This document shows, one piece after another, positions 1 through 8,931 of a stretch of DNA of 64,000 bases. The notes under the pieces are model-generated. The model was not told the origin of the DNA. It worked only from the letters and a program-made list of their open reading frames with translations, and did not search any database. The translations under genes were made by a program, and so were the position numbers. Origin of the DNA: SABI01 sp963677695 (lineage in GTDB: Bacteria; Spirochaetota; Spirochaetia; Sphaerochaetales; Sphaerochaetaceae). Numbering within the stretch: position 1 is the first letter of the stretch; each line of letters opens with the position of its first letter. Location: assembly GCA_963677695.2 (NCBI GenBank), contig CAXXUJ010000001.1, positions 1,798,001-1,862,000 of the forward strand. The letters are read 5' to 3'.

Positions 1-32
1 ATCATCCCCATGAGCATTGCGTTTCATGGCAG

Positions 33-59
33 CCCGCAATCGTGCGGGTTTCTTTTTGT
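33..59 (+). terminator. Rho-independent terminator
   Basis: A perfect 6-bp stem (cccgca / tgcggg, loop atcg) is followed by a T-rich run (tttctttttgttt). It ends two bases before the start codon of the next gene, so it most likely terminates a gene lying to the left of the window. The NYN gene that follows would need either read-through or a very short leader. Confidence 0.7.
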
Positions 60-61
60 TT

Positions 62-691
62 ATGGAAAAAGATCGCGTCGCCGTCTACATCGACGGATTC
101 AATCTCTACCATTCTCTTGTCGAGGCGGCAGCTAAATCCCCAATGGGGAACGTTCTTAAATGGTTCGATGTCCGCAAAATGATTTTAAATAAAGTCAGTG
201 ATAAGGAAGAGATAGTTTCTATTAAATACTTTACCGCGCTGTTTCCTGATAGCGATAAGCAGGATCGTCATAAAAAGTACATCAAGGTGTTAGAAGATAT
301 GGGTGTACAGGTTATCCTAGGGCGATTCAAAGAGAAGACGGTATTCTGTCGTCGCTGCAAGAAACCATTTAAAACTCATGAAGAAAAAAGAACTGATGTA
401 AATATAGCGCTCCATCTATTAAACGATTTCTATTCAAACGTTTATGATTTAGCTATCATCGTATCTGGCGATACTGATCTTATACCTGCAATAGATATGA
501 TTAGAAAAGCAGACTATATGAAAAAGATCGGGATCATTTTCCCTTACAATAGGTACAATAGAGAGTTCAAAGGAAATACAACCTTCGTTAATAAAATGAA
601 ACTTAGAGATATTGAATCAGCTATTTTACCAGATCCATATATACATTCTGTAACAGGCATTCACTTAACAAAACCTGTCGACTGGTCATAA
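62..691 (+). CDS. NYN domain protein (LabA/DUF88-like, predicted RNase)
   Basis: Belongs to the NYN (PIN-like) family of predicted metal-dependent ribonucleases. An N-terminal beta strand carries the first acidic residue (VAVYIDGFNLYHSL), and the second conserved acidic cluster is in IIVSGDTDLIPAI. Between them is a CRRCK motif with an EEKRTDVNIA segment, which is typical of bacterial NYN proteins. The frame stays open upstream to position 17, but that segment lies over a terminator hairpin, so the ATG at 62 is preferred. There is no strong Shine-Dalgarno site. Codon use is more AT-rich than in the genes after 2.6 kb and a transposase lies next door, so it may be acquired. The RNA target is unknown. 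Confidence 0.8.
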   Translation: MEKDRVAVYIDGFNLYHSLVEAAAKSPMGNVLKWFDVRKMILNKVSDKEEIVSIKYFTALFPDSDKQDRHKKYIKVLEDMGVQVILGRFKEKTVFCRRCKKPFKTHEEKRTDVNIALHLLNDFYSNVYDLAIIVSGDTDLIPAIDMIRKADYMKKIGIIFPYNRYNREFKGNTTFVNKMKLRDIESAILPDPYIHSVTGIHLTKPVDWS

Positions 692-964
692 TCAAGGCTC
701 ATATTCTAATGGGTTTGTTCGAGAATCATTAAGCAGTCTATTATTCAGGTGCATAGCTCGGTTAGACAATAGGTGGAGCATTAATTGCAACTCCTGTAGA
801 TTCTATCTTTTCTTCTCTCTCACCAACTCAAAACAAGAGGTTACATTAAAATTTTTTCCACTACATCATCCTTCTCGCGTTCCTAATTTCATTGACTGAT
901 CAGGGCGTAAAAGAGGGCTCAAAAAGGGGCTGATTCAGGCTGATCCTGAAAATTCTTGGTTCAA

Positions 965-2323
965 TCATAAATTTTGTGGGATTCTGTGAGCGACGGGGTT
1001 CCTGACGTAGGTCTTCCTGCTAGCCCCAAAGAGCTTGAGGAAGAAGTATTCATCATCAGCATACCCATAGCCTTTTCTCCGTAAGGTTTTCGTTCGGTTG
1101 TTGACACCCTCAATCTTACCGGAAGAGATCGCATACGTGGCGTGAGCGATTATTCCTTCAAAGTGATTATCCAGTAATCTTCTGAACCACCGCAGGTGGG
1201 AGTTCTTGGAACTCCAGCACATATCCATGATTTCAGAAATAGCTTTAGCCATGGATGGTTCATCGGTCATCTTATAGGCTCCGCTGAGCTTTTCCTTGAT
1301 CAAATCCAGGGTGAACAGAAGCTTGTTCTGACTGAGAAGCTCCTCATACTTGTCCAGATGCCCACCTTTGAGGACATAGGGTTCCCTGCTGAATAGGGAT
1401 GAGCCTTCGTTGATGACCTTTCCTGCATTTTCATCTTTCCTTGCAAGGGTTTGCTTCGAAGAGGCGAGGATGTACTTGCATCCCTTGAGTGACTTGGCTC
1501 CCTCCAGGTCACCCTCGGCAATCAGTCTTTTCTGTTCGTCCTTACGTATCTGCCCCACTACCTTGTCATTGAAATTGCGGACAAGATGAAAGTGATCAAA
1601 GACAGGCTGAATATGGGCGCAGCGCTCTTCGAAGACTTCCTGAAAATCGCTGTTCATATCGCAGGCAACAGCCTCGACATCGTCCATCCATTCTTCACCG
1701 ACATGGTCGATGAAAGCATGCACTGAGGCCTTCTTCTTCCCATGCGCCAGCCATAGGATGTGTCCGCTCTCCATGTCGATGATCACTACCGCATACTGGT
1801 GTCCGTTGTGAAGCTTAAACTCGTCTATACCCAGAATTCTCGCCTGCTTCTCAGGTTTGATCAGGCGAGTGCCATCTATGGTGTAACGGTCCTTAAGTCG
1901 CTGTAGGTCAATATTTTTGACGGTATTCTTGCCAAGACCGGTCAGGTATGCAACTTCTTTGTTCGTAAGTCCATAAGCCAGTAGATCCTTTGTATAGGTC
2001 AGTAACTCTACGCTGATTCTATGTCCTTGAGCTTGAAAAGGGACTTCCTGCATCCTCGTCTTTCGGCATAATGGGCATAGGTACCGGAGTTTTGTAAACC
2101 TCAGGCAGCTCATTCGATGTCCGAAGCATAGGTGTCTGAGAGTAACCTCATAACTGCCCTGGATATGCATATGCGTGCCGCAATGAAGACAAGAGCATTG
2201 ATCTACACTGCTTTCCAACTGCCCGTAAAGCAGGTACATCTCTCTGTCTGTCGTGGTCTGTACTATTTCAGTCTTGTCGTTGGTAAAGCCTACCAATCCT
2301 GAGGGGAACATGATATATTGCAT
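965..2323 (-). CDS. ISL3-family transposase
   Basis: Full-length (452 aa) DDE transposase of the ISL3 type. The N-terminal third has two Cys pairs that would form a zinc-binding DNA-recognition domain (CLHC, CPLC), then a helix-turn-helix region (AYLTGLGKNTVKNI). The catalytic core is recognisable: GIDEFKLHNGHQYAVV (first Asp), ACDMNSDFQ (second Asp), FDHFHLVRNFN, and the C-terminal SGKIEGVNNRTKTLRRKGYG (Glu). No frameshift is visible, so the gene could be active. The ends of the element could not be fixed: weak matches near 909-930 and 2376-2410 have no matching target duplication. Confidence 0.9.
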   Translation of the reverse strand: MQYIMFPSGLVGFTNDKTEIVQTTTDREMYLLYGQLESSVDQCSCLHCGTHMHIQGSYEVTLRHLCFGHRMSCLRFTKLRYLCPLCRKTRMQEVPFQAQGHRISVELLTYTKDLLAYGLTNKEVAYLTGLGKNTVKNIDLQRLKDRYTIDGTRLIKPEKQARILGIDEFKLHNGHQYAVVIIDMESGHILWLAHGKKKASVHAFIDHVGEEWMDDVEAVACDMNSDFQEVFEERCAHIQPVFDHFHLVRNFNDKVVGQIRKDEQKRLIAEGDLEGAKSLKGCKYILASSKQTLARKDENAGKVINEGSSLFSREPYVLKGGHLDKYEELLSQNKLLFTLDLIKEKLSGAYKMTDEPSMAKAISEIMDMCWSSKNSHLRWFRRLLDNHFEGIIAHATYAISSGKIEGVNNRTKTLRRKGYGYADDEYFFLKLFGASRKTYVRNPVAHRIPQNL

Positions 2324-2477
2324 GCGGGGCTGTCTTCCTGTACGTTTTTGTTTGGTAACTTAACAATACAGGGATGGCCCCTTCTTATGCAATCGCAACA
2401 CCCTCTTTTTCCTCTTCTCCTATTCTTTGATACTCCATAACTTCATCCCACAGAAAAAGTGATTGATCCAAATTCTT

Positions 2478-2511
2478 AAAAAAAAGGCAACTCCATTTCT
2501 GGAATTGCCTT
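2478..2511 (-). terminator. Terminator of tRNA-Asn
   Basis: Read on the minus strand, a stem of ggcaaTTCCA against TGGAGttgcc is followed by a run of T. It lies a few bases after the 3' end of tRNA-Asn. Confidence 0.8.
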
Positions 2512-2516
2512 TGTTT

Positions 2517-2589
<73 letters not shown>

Positions 2590-2664
2590 ATGCTCGTGTC
2601 TTTCGAACAATGGCTAATGTATCTGAATCATCGACTCATGTCAAGCTGTTTGAGGGTATTTTCC

Positions 2665-3630
2665 TTATCCTTTATAGGCACGCCATGTGGTCTCTATGAT
2701 TTCACTGAGTGAGCTGTGTTTTGCACTCCAGCCGAGCCTCTCTTTCGCCAGAGAACTTGATGCGACAAGCTTTGCCGGGTCGCCTTCTCTTCTCGGTGAA
2801 ATACGGGAAGGAATGTCGATTCCTGATACTTTCTTCGCTTCATCAAGGATCTCTTTCACACTGAGTCCCGATTCACTTCCGAGGTTGACAACGAGTGAAG
2901 CGTTGTTCTCCATCAGGTACTCGGCGCCCATGACATGGGCGTCGGCAAGGTCTGTGACATGGACATAGTCCCGTACTCCCGTACCGTCAGGAGTAGGGTA
3001 GTCATCACCGAAGATCTCAAGGCGGTCTCTCATGCCGAGAGCTGCTTCCATGACGACGGGGATGAGGTTTGCCGGGTTCTTCTCTAGTCCCTTCATTCTT
3101 CCTTCACTGTCGTAGCCCGCAGCGTTGAAGTACCTGAGGGATACGTAGTTGGATCCTGTGAGGTTGTGGAACCATTCGAGGTTCTCTTCTATCGCCCGTT
3201 TGGTGTACCCGTAGTAGTTCATCGGACTGGTCGGGTGTTTCTCATCGATAGGAAGGTATGCCGGTTCTCCGTAGACGGCTGCGGAAGAGGAGAGGATGAA
3301 ATTCCTGATCCCATGCCTGTCGCACAGGCGGATCATATTCAGTGAGCCCGTGATATTGTTCAGGGCATACTTTGACGGGTTTGTCATCGATTCTCCTGCA
3401 GCCTTGAAGGCTGCAAGGTGGACGACAACGTCCCACCCTTTCTGAAGGACTTCCTCGAGAGCTTTCTCATCAAGGATCGAACCTTCATAGAGCGTTGTCC
3501 CCTCCTGGATATTCTCTCTCAGTCCGCTGGAAAGATCATCAAAGATTCCGACCTCATGTCCCTTATCAAGGAACGAGAGGGCGACATGGGTCCCGATGTA
3601 GCCTGCACCGCCGCATAAGAGTACTTTCAT
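2665..3630 (-). CDS. galE: UDP-glucose 4-epimerase
   Basis: Interconverts UDP-glucose and UDP-galactose with bound NAD (extended short-chain dehydrogenase family). The Rossmann motif GGAGYIG is at residues 7-13, the catalytic Tyr and Lys are Y140 and K144 (YYGYTK) and the Ser is in the LSSSAAVYG segment. The length of 321 aa is normal for the family. The start ATG follows an AAGGAAAA ribosome site. It is the last gene of a three-gene minus-strand operon (5448 to 2665) behind a phosphohexomutase, with a 13-bp gap, so it probably supplies sugar nucleotides for glycolipid or polysaccharide synthesis or Leloir galactose use. Confidence 0.95.
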   Translation of the reverse strand: MKVLLCGGAGYIGTHVALSFLDKGHEVGIFDDLSSGLRENIQEGTTLYEGSILDEKALEEVLQKGWDVVVHLAAFKAAGESMTNPSKYALNNITGSLNMIRLCDRHGIRNFILSSSAAVYGEPAYLPIDEKHPTSPMNYYGYTKRAIEENLEWFHNLTGSNYVSLRYFNAAGYDSEGRMKGLEKNPANLIPVVMEAALGMRDRLEIFGDDYPTPDGTGVRDYVHVTDLADAHVMGAEYLMENNASLVVNLGSESGLSVKEILDEAKKVSGIDIPSRISPRREGDPAKLVASSSLAKERLGWSAKHSSLSEIIETTWRAYKG

Positions 3631-3643
3631 AGTTCTTTTTCCT

Positions 3644-4981
3644 TTACGAAAATTGCTTGATGATCCCGCTGAGTTCGGCGAACTTTTCTTTCAGTTCTTC
3701 CTCTGTATGAGCTTCGACAACAAGCCTCAGGTAGGGTTCGGTATTCGACTTACGTACATTGAACCACCAGGAGTCAAACTCGATACGATAGCCGTCAAAG
3801 TCATAGAGGGCCTTCACATCGTTTTTCGTTCCATAGGTGTCGTAGAGGGCTTTCATCGCCTCATCCTTCTGCTCGAGCTTGAAGTTTACCTCTCCGCTGT
3901 TTGCATAGGAGATGATGGTATCCATAAAAGAGGAGAGGGTTTTTCCTTCTTTTTTAAGTTCACTCACCACGTCAAGAACGATGAGGGCGGCGACAAAGCC
4001 GCTGTCACAGTAGTTGAAGTCTCTGAAGTAGTAGTGACCTGCGAGCTCGCCTCCGAAGATTCCATGGATCTCACGCATTTTGAGCTTCGCGAAGGCGTGT
4101 CCCACCTTCCACACAGAGACTTCTCCTCCGATGGAAGTGAGGTACTCGGTTGTACTGCGGCTTGTTCTGATATCGACAAGGACAGCTCCCTGTTCCTTTT
4201 TCAGATAGTAGGTGCCCAGGAGGGCAGTGATGTAATCGGGTTGGATGAACCGACCCTTTTCGTCGATGAACATCACCCTGTCGGCGTCTCCATCGAAGAT
4301 CACCCCGATATCACTTCTGTTCTTCTTCACTGCTTCGATCAGGTCTGCACAGTTTTCCACTTCAAGAGGGTTCGGTTCATGAGCAGGGAAGGTACCGTCG
4401 AAATGGTCATACAGATAGTGGTGATCCTCACCAAATATCTCCTTGGCAAGGAGGTTCGACATGCCGTGAGAGAGGTCAAAACTGATATTGAGAGCGCTGT
4501 AGTCCTGAAGATAGCTCTTCAGGTACTCGATATAATCATCCTTCACAGGTTTCTCTATGACGATTCCTTTCTTCTCTGCCGGTTCTATCGTTCCTGTGTT
4601 CACCATCTCTTCGAGTTCGATCAGTCCCGAGTTCTGTCCTACAGGGAGTGCTCCCGTACGGCTGATCTTAAGTCCGTTATAGACAGCAGGGTTATGAGAA
4701 GCGGTGATCTGCACTGAGGCAGAGGCATTCAGGAAGACGGTTGCGAAGTAGACCATAGGTGTGGTTGCCAATCCGATATTCCATACATCAGCTCCGCCGT
4801 CTGTGATTCCGTTGCAGAGGGCTTCGAAGATTTCGTCGCTGCTTGCCCTCACATCTCTTCCAACAACCACATGATCGCTCTCAAGAAGGCGGGGTAGAAA
4901 ATAACCGATCTTATAGACGGTATCTTTATTGAAATCCTTATTATAGATTCCACGAATATCGTATGCTTTGAATGCTCCCAT
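3644..4981 (-). CDS. manB: Phosphomannomutase/phosphoglucomutase
   Basis: Alpha-D-phosphohexomutase that moves phosphate between the 1 and 6 positions of glucose or mannose phosphate. All four signatures are present: the phosphoserine loop QITASHNP (Ser at about residue 95), the metal-binding loop DGDADR, the sugar-binding loop GGELAGHYYF, and the C-terminal phosphate-binding RKSNTEPYLRLV. The 445-aa length fits the PMM/PGM class. It sits between a small unknown gene (14-bp gap) and galE (13-bp gap), all co-directional, consistent with hexose-1-phosphate feeding into nucleotide sugars. Substrate preference cannot be read from sequence. Confidence 0.92.
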   Translation of the reverse strand: MGAFKAYDIRGIYNKDFNKDTVYKIGYFLPRLLESDHVVVGRDVRASSDEIFEALCNGITDGGADVWNIGLATTPMVYFATVFLNASASVQITASHNPAVYNGLKISRTGALPVGQNSGLIELEEMVNTGTIEPAEKKGIVIEKPVKDDYIEYLKSYLQDYSALNISFDLSHGMSNLLAKEIFGEDHHYLYDHFDGTFPAHEPNPLEVENCADLIEAVKKNRSDIGVIFDGDADRVMFIDEKGRFIQPDYITALLGTYYLKKEQGAVLVDIRTSRSTTEYLTSIGGEVSVWKVGHAFAKLKMREIHGIFGGELAGHYYFRDFNYCDSGFVAALIVLDVVSELKKEGKTLSSFMDTIISYANSGEVNFKLEQKDEAMKALYDTYGTKNDVKALYDFDGYRIEFDSWWFNVRKSNTEPYLRLVVEAHTEEELKEKFAELSGIIKQFS

Positions 4982-4995
4982 GGTATGAATCCTTT

Positions 4996-5448
4996 TTATA
5001 TCTTTGATACAAATTCTTTGTGATTGATCAGCTCGAAAAAGTAGACGGTCCCGTCAGTCATGATGATGCGGGTGACCAGGGTGGAGAAGAATCTCTGAAA
5101 CGAGTTCGCAGGAGGGATTGCGGAAGAGTCCTTCCCGTCAAGGACGCAGTTCAGTGCAACCTTCTTCGATACCCGTGAGATATCTGAAATATCTTTCGGG
5201 TCGATCGCCCCTTCGTACTTTTCATATTTCGGCTGCTTTTTTCTTGCACCCAGGGGGATGCCGAACAGGGCCGGTTTTCTCTCGAAATCCTCGAAATGCA
5301 GGATAGAATCGATCTGATAGAGGAATACTCCGAAATTCCTTATAGTCCCGTCAGATGCGGCAAACCAGGTGCTGTACGTGCGATAATCGATAGTTCCACC
5401 AAACCTTTTTTCGAGTTCTGCTATAAAATCACTGGCTTCTTCAGTCAT
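4996..5448 (-). CDS. Conserved hypothetical protein, operon partner of phosphohexomutase
   Basis: A 150-aa soluble protein with no signal peptide, membrane segment or motif that I recognise. It alternates charged and hydrophobic residues, as expected of a compact alpha/beta fold, and ends in a strand-rich segment (TRIIMTDGTVYFFELI). The start ATG has a good ribosome site (AGGGAGAAG). It is the first gene of the operon with the phosphohexomutase and galE, so translation and codon use support a real gene, but no function is assigned. Confidence 0.75.
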   Translation of the reverse strand: MTEEASDFIAELEKRFGGTIDYRTYSTWFAASDGTIRNFGVFLYQIDSILHFEDFERKPALFGIPLGARKKQPKYEKYEGAIDPKDISDISRVSKKVALNCVLDGKDSSAIPPANSFQRFFSTLVTRIIMTDGTVYFFELINHKEFVSKI

Positions 5449-5521
5449 CGCTTCTCCCTATCTCTATCTTTTTTTTACCTTATCATATATACTCCGCCGG
5501 TGGAAGGCAATCAGAATAATC

Positions 5522-7606
5522 ATGAAACAGTATATAGAGAAGGATTTCGGTAAAATCCTGAAAAGAAATGCACTCCAGATGCGACGGGTGATGAATGACC
5601 TCGACTCTGATGTGATACGGATTTATGACAGGAATCTTCACGAAATACCTGTCACAGTAGACCTCTACGGTGTATATGCCCGCATTACCGACTACAGCGA
5701 TGATGTACTCACTGAAGATGAGATCGAAAAGATCTGCGACGTGGTATCACGTAACGCGTATGTGGAACCCGATAGAATCATCTACCACAAGAGAGAGAAG
5801 AGGGAAGAAGGGGAACAGCACACCGAAACCGGAGGAGAACCGCTTACACTGGACGTGAAGGAGAACGGACTGCTTTTCCGTGTTGATCTGACAAGCCGAA
5901 TCGATACTGGCCTGTTCCTTGACCAGATGCCTGTCCGCAAGGCCCTGAAGGATGGAGCTGAAGGAAAGAGCGTTCTCAATCTCTTCTCCTACACCGGATC
6001 GTTCAGTGTCTACGCCGCCAGCGGCGGAGCAAGGAGCGTTGTCAGTGTAGACCTTTCAAAGACCTACAGCGACTGGTGTGAGGAGAATCTGAAGAGAAAC
6101 GGATTTTTCGGTGACCAGTTCAAGATTGTGAACCAGGATGCGCTTTCCTATATAGCAGAAGCAAAGGAACAGCATACACTGTTCGATATTATTATTTTTG
6201 ATCCTCCAAGTTTCTCGAACAGCCGGAAGATGGACGGCGTCTTCGATGTACAGAAGGATCATGCAGACATACTGAATTCTCTGTGGGATCTTCTCACTCC
6301 CTCCGGAATTCTCTATTTCTCTACAAACCTCAGCAGATTCAGGATGAACAAGCGTGAACTGAACGGATTTGCTGTGAATGAAGTGACTAGTGAGTACAGA
6401 GCACCGGGCTTCTCCTCGAAACGAACGAGCATGAGAAACTGGGTTCTTGTAAAGCAGAAAAGATATCATAAGGGGGGCCAGATGGGGTCCACAGACAGAA
6501 GAGAGAGGAAGGGTAGTAAGCCTTCCTTCAAGCGAGATAGGGATGACCGATACACCTCAAGATCCTCAAGGGACGAGAAGGGTGGATATCCGAAGAAATC
6601 CTATCGTGGAGATGACCGGGATGATTCCCGAAGAGACCGCCGCAATGACGGCGAGAGAGACTTCCGCAGAGACCGCAATAATGACGGTGGAAGAGATTTC
6701 AGAAGAGACAACCGAAGCGACAGCAGAGGTGACTTCCGCAGAGACCGCAATAATGACGGTGGAAGAGATTTCAGAAGAGACAACCGAAGCGACAGCAGAG
6801 GTGACTTCCGCAGAGACCGCAATAACGACGGTGGAAGAGATTTCAGAAGAGACAGCCGAAGCGACAGTAGAGGTGATTTCAGAAGAGACCGCAATAACGA
6901 CGGTGGAAGAGATTTCAGAAGAGATAGCCGAAGCGACAGCAGAGGCGATTTCCGCAGAGACCGCAACAGCGACGGCGGAAGAGACTTCAGAAGAGACAGC
7001 CGAAGCGACAGCAGAGGTGATTTCCGCAGAGACCGCAATAGCGACGGCGGCAGAGACTTCAGAAGAGATAACCGTAACGACAGCAGAGGCGATTTCAGAA
7101 GAGACCGCGACAGCGAAGGTGGCAGAGATTTCAGAAGAGATAACCGTAGCGACAGCAGAGGCGATTTCCGCAGAGACCGCAATAGCGACGGCGGCAGAGA
7201 CTTCAGAAGAGATAACCGTAACGACAGCCGAGGCGATTTCAGAAGGGACAACAGAGAAAGCCGCGTGAAAGAAGATAAAGTTTCTCTTGATGATGTCGGC
7301 CCTCTCGTATGGGATGACAGCCTTTCAGGAGGAAATTCAGAAAGAAGTTTCTCCCGTGATTCTGAGAGAGACTCTCGACGACCACCGAGACGTGATTCGT
7401 TCGAAAGAAAATCCTACTCTGACTCACGTGAGGATAGACCCCGCAGGTCACGTGAAGATCGTCCGTTCAGGGAAAAAAGGGATGACCGGGATTATCCCCG
7501 CACTGAAAGAGACCCGCGGACTCCCCGGACTCCGAGAAAACCGAAACTGTACGGATTCGATGCTCCCAAGAGATCAAAGAGATCTTCAGGGGACGACGAA
7601 GAATAG
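5522..7606 (+). CDS. Class I rRNA methyltransferase (RlmK-like) with Arg/Asp-rich repeat tail
   Basis: Residues 1-315 form a SAM-dependent RNA methyltransferase resembling the RlmK half of RlmKL and RlmI: the segment VDLTSRIDTGLFLDQ, the SAM-binding NLFSYTGSFSVYAA (residues 153-166), and the catalytic DPPSF (227-231). Residues from about 320 to 694 are a very long, highly charged, probably disordered tail. Its core is eight tandem 24-residue units (residues 380-571) rich in RD, DFRRD and DSRG, followed by more Arg/Ser/Asp-rich sequence. Normal family members lack this tail. It could bind RNA or the ribosome, or drive condensation; that is inference. The stop codon is one base from the stop of the convergent gene at 7608. 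Confidence 0.85.
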   Translation: MKQYIEKDFGKILKRNALQMRRVMNDLDSDVIRIYDRNLHEIPVTVDLYGVYARITDYSDDVLTEDEIEKICDVVSRNAYVEPDRIIYHKREKREEGEQHTETGGEPLTLDVKENGLLFRVDLTSRIDTGLFLDQMPVRKALKDGAEGKSVLNLFSYTGSFSVYAASGGARSVVSVDLSKTYSDWCEENLKRNGFFGDQFKIVNQDALSYIAEAKEQHTLFDIIIFDPPSFSNSRKMDGVFDVQKDHADILNSLWDLLTPSGILYFSTNLSRFRMNKRELNGFAVNEVTSEYRAPGFSSKRTSMRNWVLVKQKRYHKGGQMGSTDRRERKGSKPSFKRDRDDRYTSRSSRDEKGGYPKKSYRGDDRDDSRRDRRNDGERDFRRDRNNDGGRDFRRDNRSDSRGDFRRDRNNDGGRDFRRDNRSDSRGDFRRDRNNDGGRDFRRDSRSDSRGDFRRDRNNDGGRDFRRDSRSDSRGDFRRDRNSDGGRDFRRDSRSDSRGDFRRDRNSDGGRDFRRDNRNDSRGDFRRDRDSEGGRDFRRDNRSDSRGDFRRDRNSDGGRDFRRDNRNDSRGDFRRDNRESRVKEDKVSLDDVGPLVWDDSLSGGNSERSFSRDSERDSRRPPRRDSFERKSYSDSREDRPRRSREDRPFREKRDDRDYPRTERDPRTPRTPRKPKLYGFDAPKRSKRSSGDDEE
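6659..7234 (+). repeat. Eight tandem 72-bp in-frame coding repeats
   Basis: Eight consecutive 72-nt units, each coding for 24 residues of the pattern DFRRDRNxDGGR then DFRRDxRxDSRG. Because the unit length is a multiple of three, the other frames also stay open. Units differ by scattered, mostly silent or conservative changes (N/S, N/D), so copies are old enough to diverge but have kept the protein pattern. Confidence 0.95.
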
Positions 7607-7607
7607 A

Positions 7608-8873
7608 TTATTGCAAACCTAAAAATCTTGCGGGGTTCACCGATGCTATCGTGTGAACCTCGCTGTCGTTAAAGGGAGAGTCATGGAATACCGAGAGGTA
7701 GGCCGCATACGATTCTATCTTCGTCAGGTTCACACTGAAGTCTGAACCGAACATACTTCTTTCCAGAATTCTCTGTCTTGAACCTTCATCGAGCTTGTTC
7801 ATGAAACTGTTCAACCCTGAGTAGAAAAGGGGATCGCTACCGCTGAAGCTGACATCCGCATAGACATGCTCATACTCTCTCATGAAACTGATGATCTGGG
7901 TGAACCAGGAATCTTCCGTGAACACTCCTTCTATCAGACGTTTCAGTGATTTTTTTGAGAGGGGATTGTACTGCCGTCCATAGTGGGCGAAATCGATGAT
8001 AAGATCGGGGTAGCGGGCAAGCACTTCCTTGAACCTCGCCGGGTTCGTGAACTCCTGAGCGACCCTGGCATTCACACCCCTGAACCCCTGATCGTCACAG
8101 TGGGTGATGATCGGTATCCTCTTCTTACTGCAGAATTCATAGATCAGGGAAACCTTATCCCTCTCAATGCTTTCCAGCGGCCAGGGATCACCTCCGAGGG
8201 GAGGGTAGAGCTTGATGCCGCTGAAATATTTCCTTCCCTGATGCCTTTCCCTCTTTGTGGTAATCACATGCTTCTCTATCAGATCCTGAATGAAGTTGAT
8301 GGTATGCATCTTCGGATTGATACCGAGGAAGGGGTAGAAATCAAGAATTCCGTCGGGACGCACAGAGCGGTACCAATCGATACCTTCTATTGTGTCATTA
8401 ATGTAGGTGAGAATTTTCTCACTGCTTTCTGCCGTATAGTAGGACCGTGAGTGCTCATCAGTACTTTGGGTGGAAAAATCCATCACTAAAGGAATGAGGG
8501 CGTACCTGTCATACGATCTGTCTCTGAAGGAGAACTTTCCCCCTCTGATATACGGTTTTTCAGGGTAATGGAAGGAAGCCTTCCCCTTCTCCTTCACTCC
8601 GATGTATTCATGAGATTTGTAGGCACCGCTCAGATCCTCTTCCATGGTGGCGAAGATCTCCCCTATGGGACGGTCGAAGATATTGAACATATTGAGAGCG
8701 GTGGTCAGTCCCTGCTGTCCTCTGAGCTGGGGTGAGAGAATATAACCGGGAGAGAGGGCGCCGGAGGCGACAAAGTCGGAGAAGCTTTCGCTTACCGAGT
8801 CGATGTAGGAGGTGAACGAAGGATGCATCAGATTCATCGCATGCATGTGGGCATCAAAGAACACTGTACTCAT
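7608..8873 (-). CDS. TIM-barrel metal-dependent hydrolase (amidohydrolase family)
   Basis: A 421-aa protein with the layout of the amidohydrolase-2 group: an N-terminal HxH metal motif (DAHMH), a mid-barrel Lys strand (GIKLYPPLG), a His strand (ITHCDDQG), a second His strand (IDFAHYG) and a C-terminal Asp strand (MFGSDFSVN). These are the expected metal ligands and catalytic Asp. The insertion between residues about 60 and 200 is longer than in small family members. The substrate is unknown. It is downstream of glnS on the same strand but separated by a terminator, and it converges on the methyltransferase with one base between stops. Confidence 0.75.
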   Translation of the reverse strand: MSTVFFDAHMHAMNLMHPSFTSYIDSVSESFSDFVASGALSPGYILSPQLRGQQGLTTALNMFNIFDRPIGEIFATMEEDLSGAYKSHEYIGVKEKGKASFHYPEKPYIRGGKFSFRDRSYDRYALIPLVMDFSTQSTDEHSRSYYTAESSEKILTYINDTIEGIDWYRSVRPDGILDFYPFLGINPKMHTINFIQDLIEKHVITTKRERHQGRKYFSGIKLYPPLGGDPWPLESIERDKVSLIYEFCSKKRIPIITHCDDQGFRGVNARVAQEFTNPARFKEVLARYPDLIIDFAHYGRQYNPLSKKSLKRLIEGVFTEDSWFTQIISFMREYEHVYADVSFSGSDPLFYSGLNSFMNKLDEGSRQRILERSMFGSDFSVNLTKIESYAAYLSVFHDSPFNDSEVHTIASVNPARFLGLQ

Positions 8874-8884
8874 AGATCAAGAGT

Positions 8885-8920
8885 ACAGAAAGAAGAAAGA
8901 GACCGTCAATCGGTCTCTCT
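8885..8920 (-). terminator. Terminator of glnS
   Basis: On the minus strand an 8-bp stem (agagaccg / cggtctct, loop attga) is followed by a T-rich stretch (ttcttctttct). It lies just after glnS and before the amidohydrolase start, so the latter may depend on read-through or its own promoter. Confidence 0.7.
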
Positions 8921-8931
8921 CATTCAGTGCA

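Noticed and set aside
909..2410. Possible inverted repeats aaaagaggg or aggggc as ends of the ISL3-type element
   Set aside because: Matches are only six to nine bases and neither pair has a flanking target duplication, so the element ends are left open.
3653..4717. 354-codon frame antisense to the phosphohexomutase gene
   Set aside because: It mirrors a well-recognised gene; codon bias of the sense gene keeps the opposite frame open.
6543..7268. 241-codon plus-strand frame and a 216-codon minus-strand frame (6601-7251) within the methyltransferase repeat region
   Set aside because: Both are side effects of a 72-bp in-frame repeat with no stop in the other frames; their products are monotonous and have no ribosome sites.
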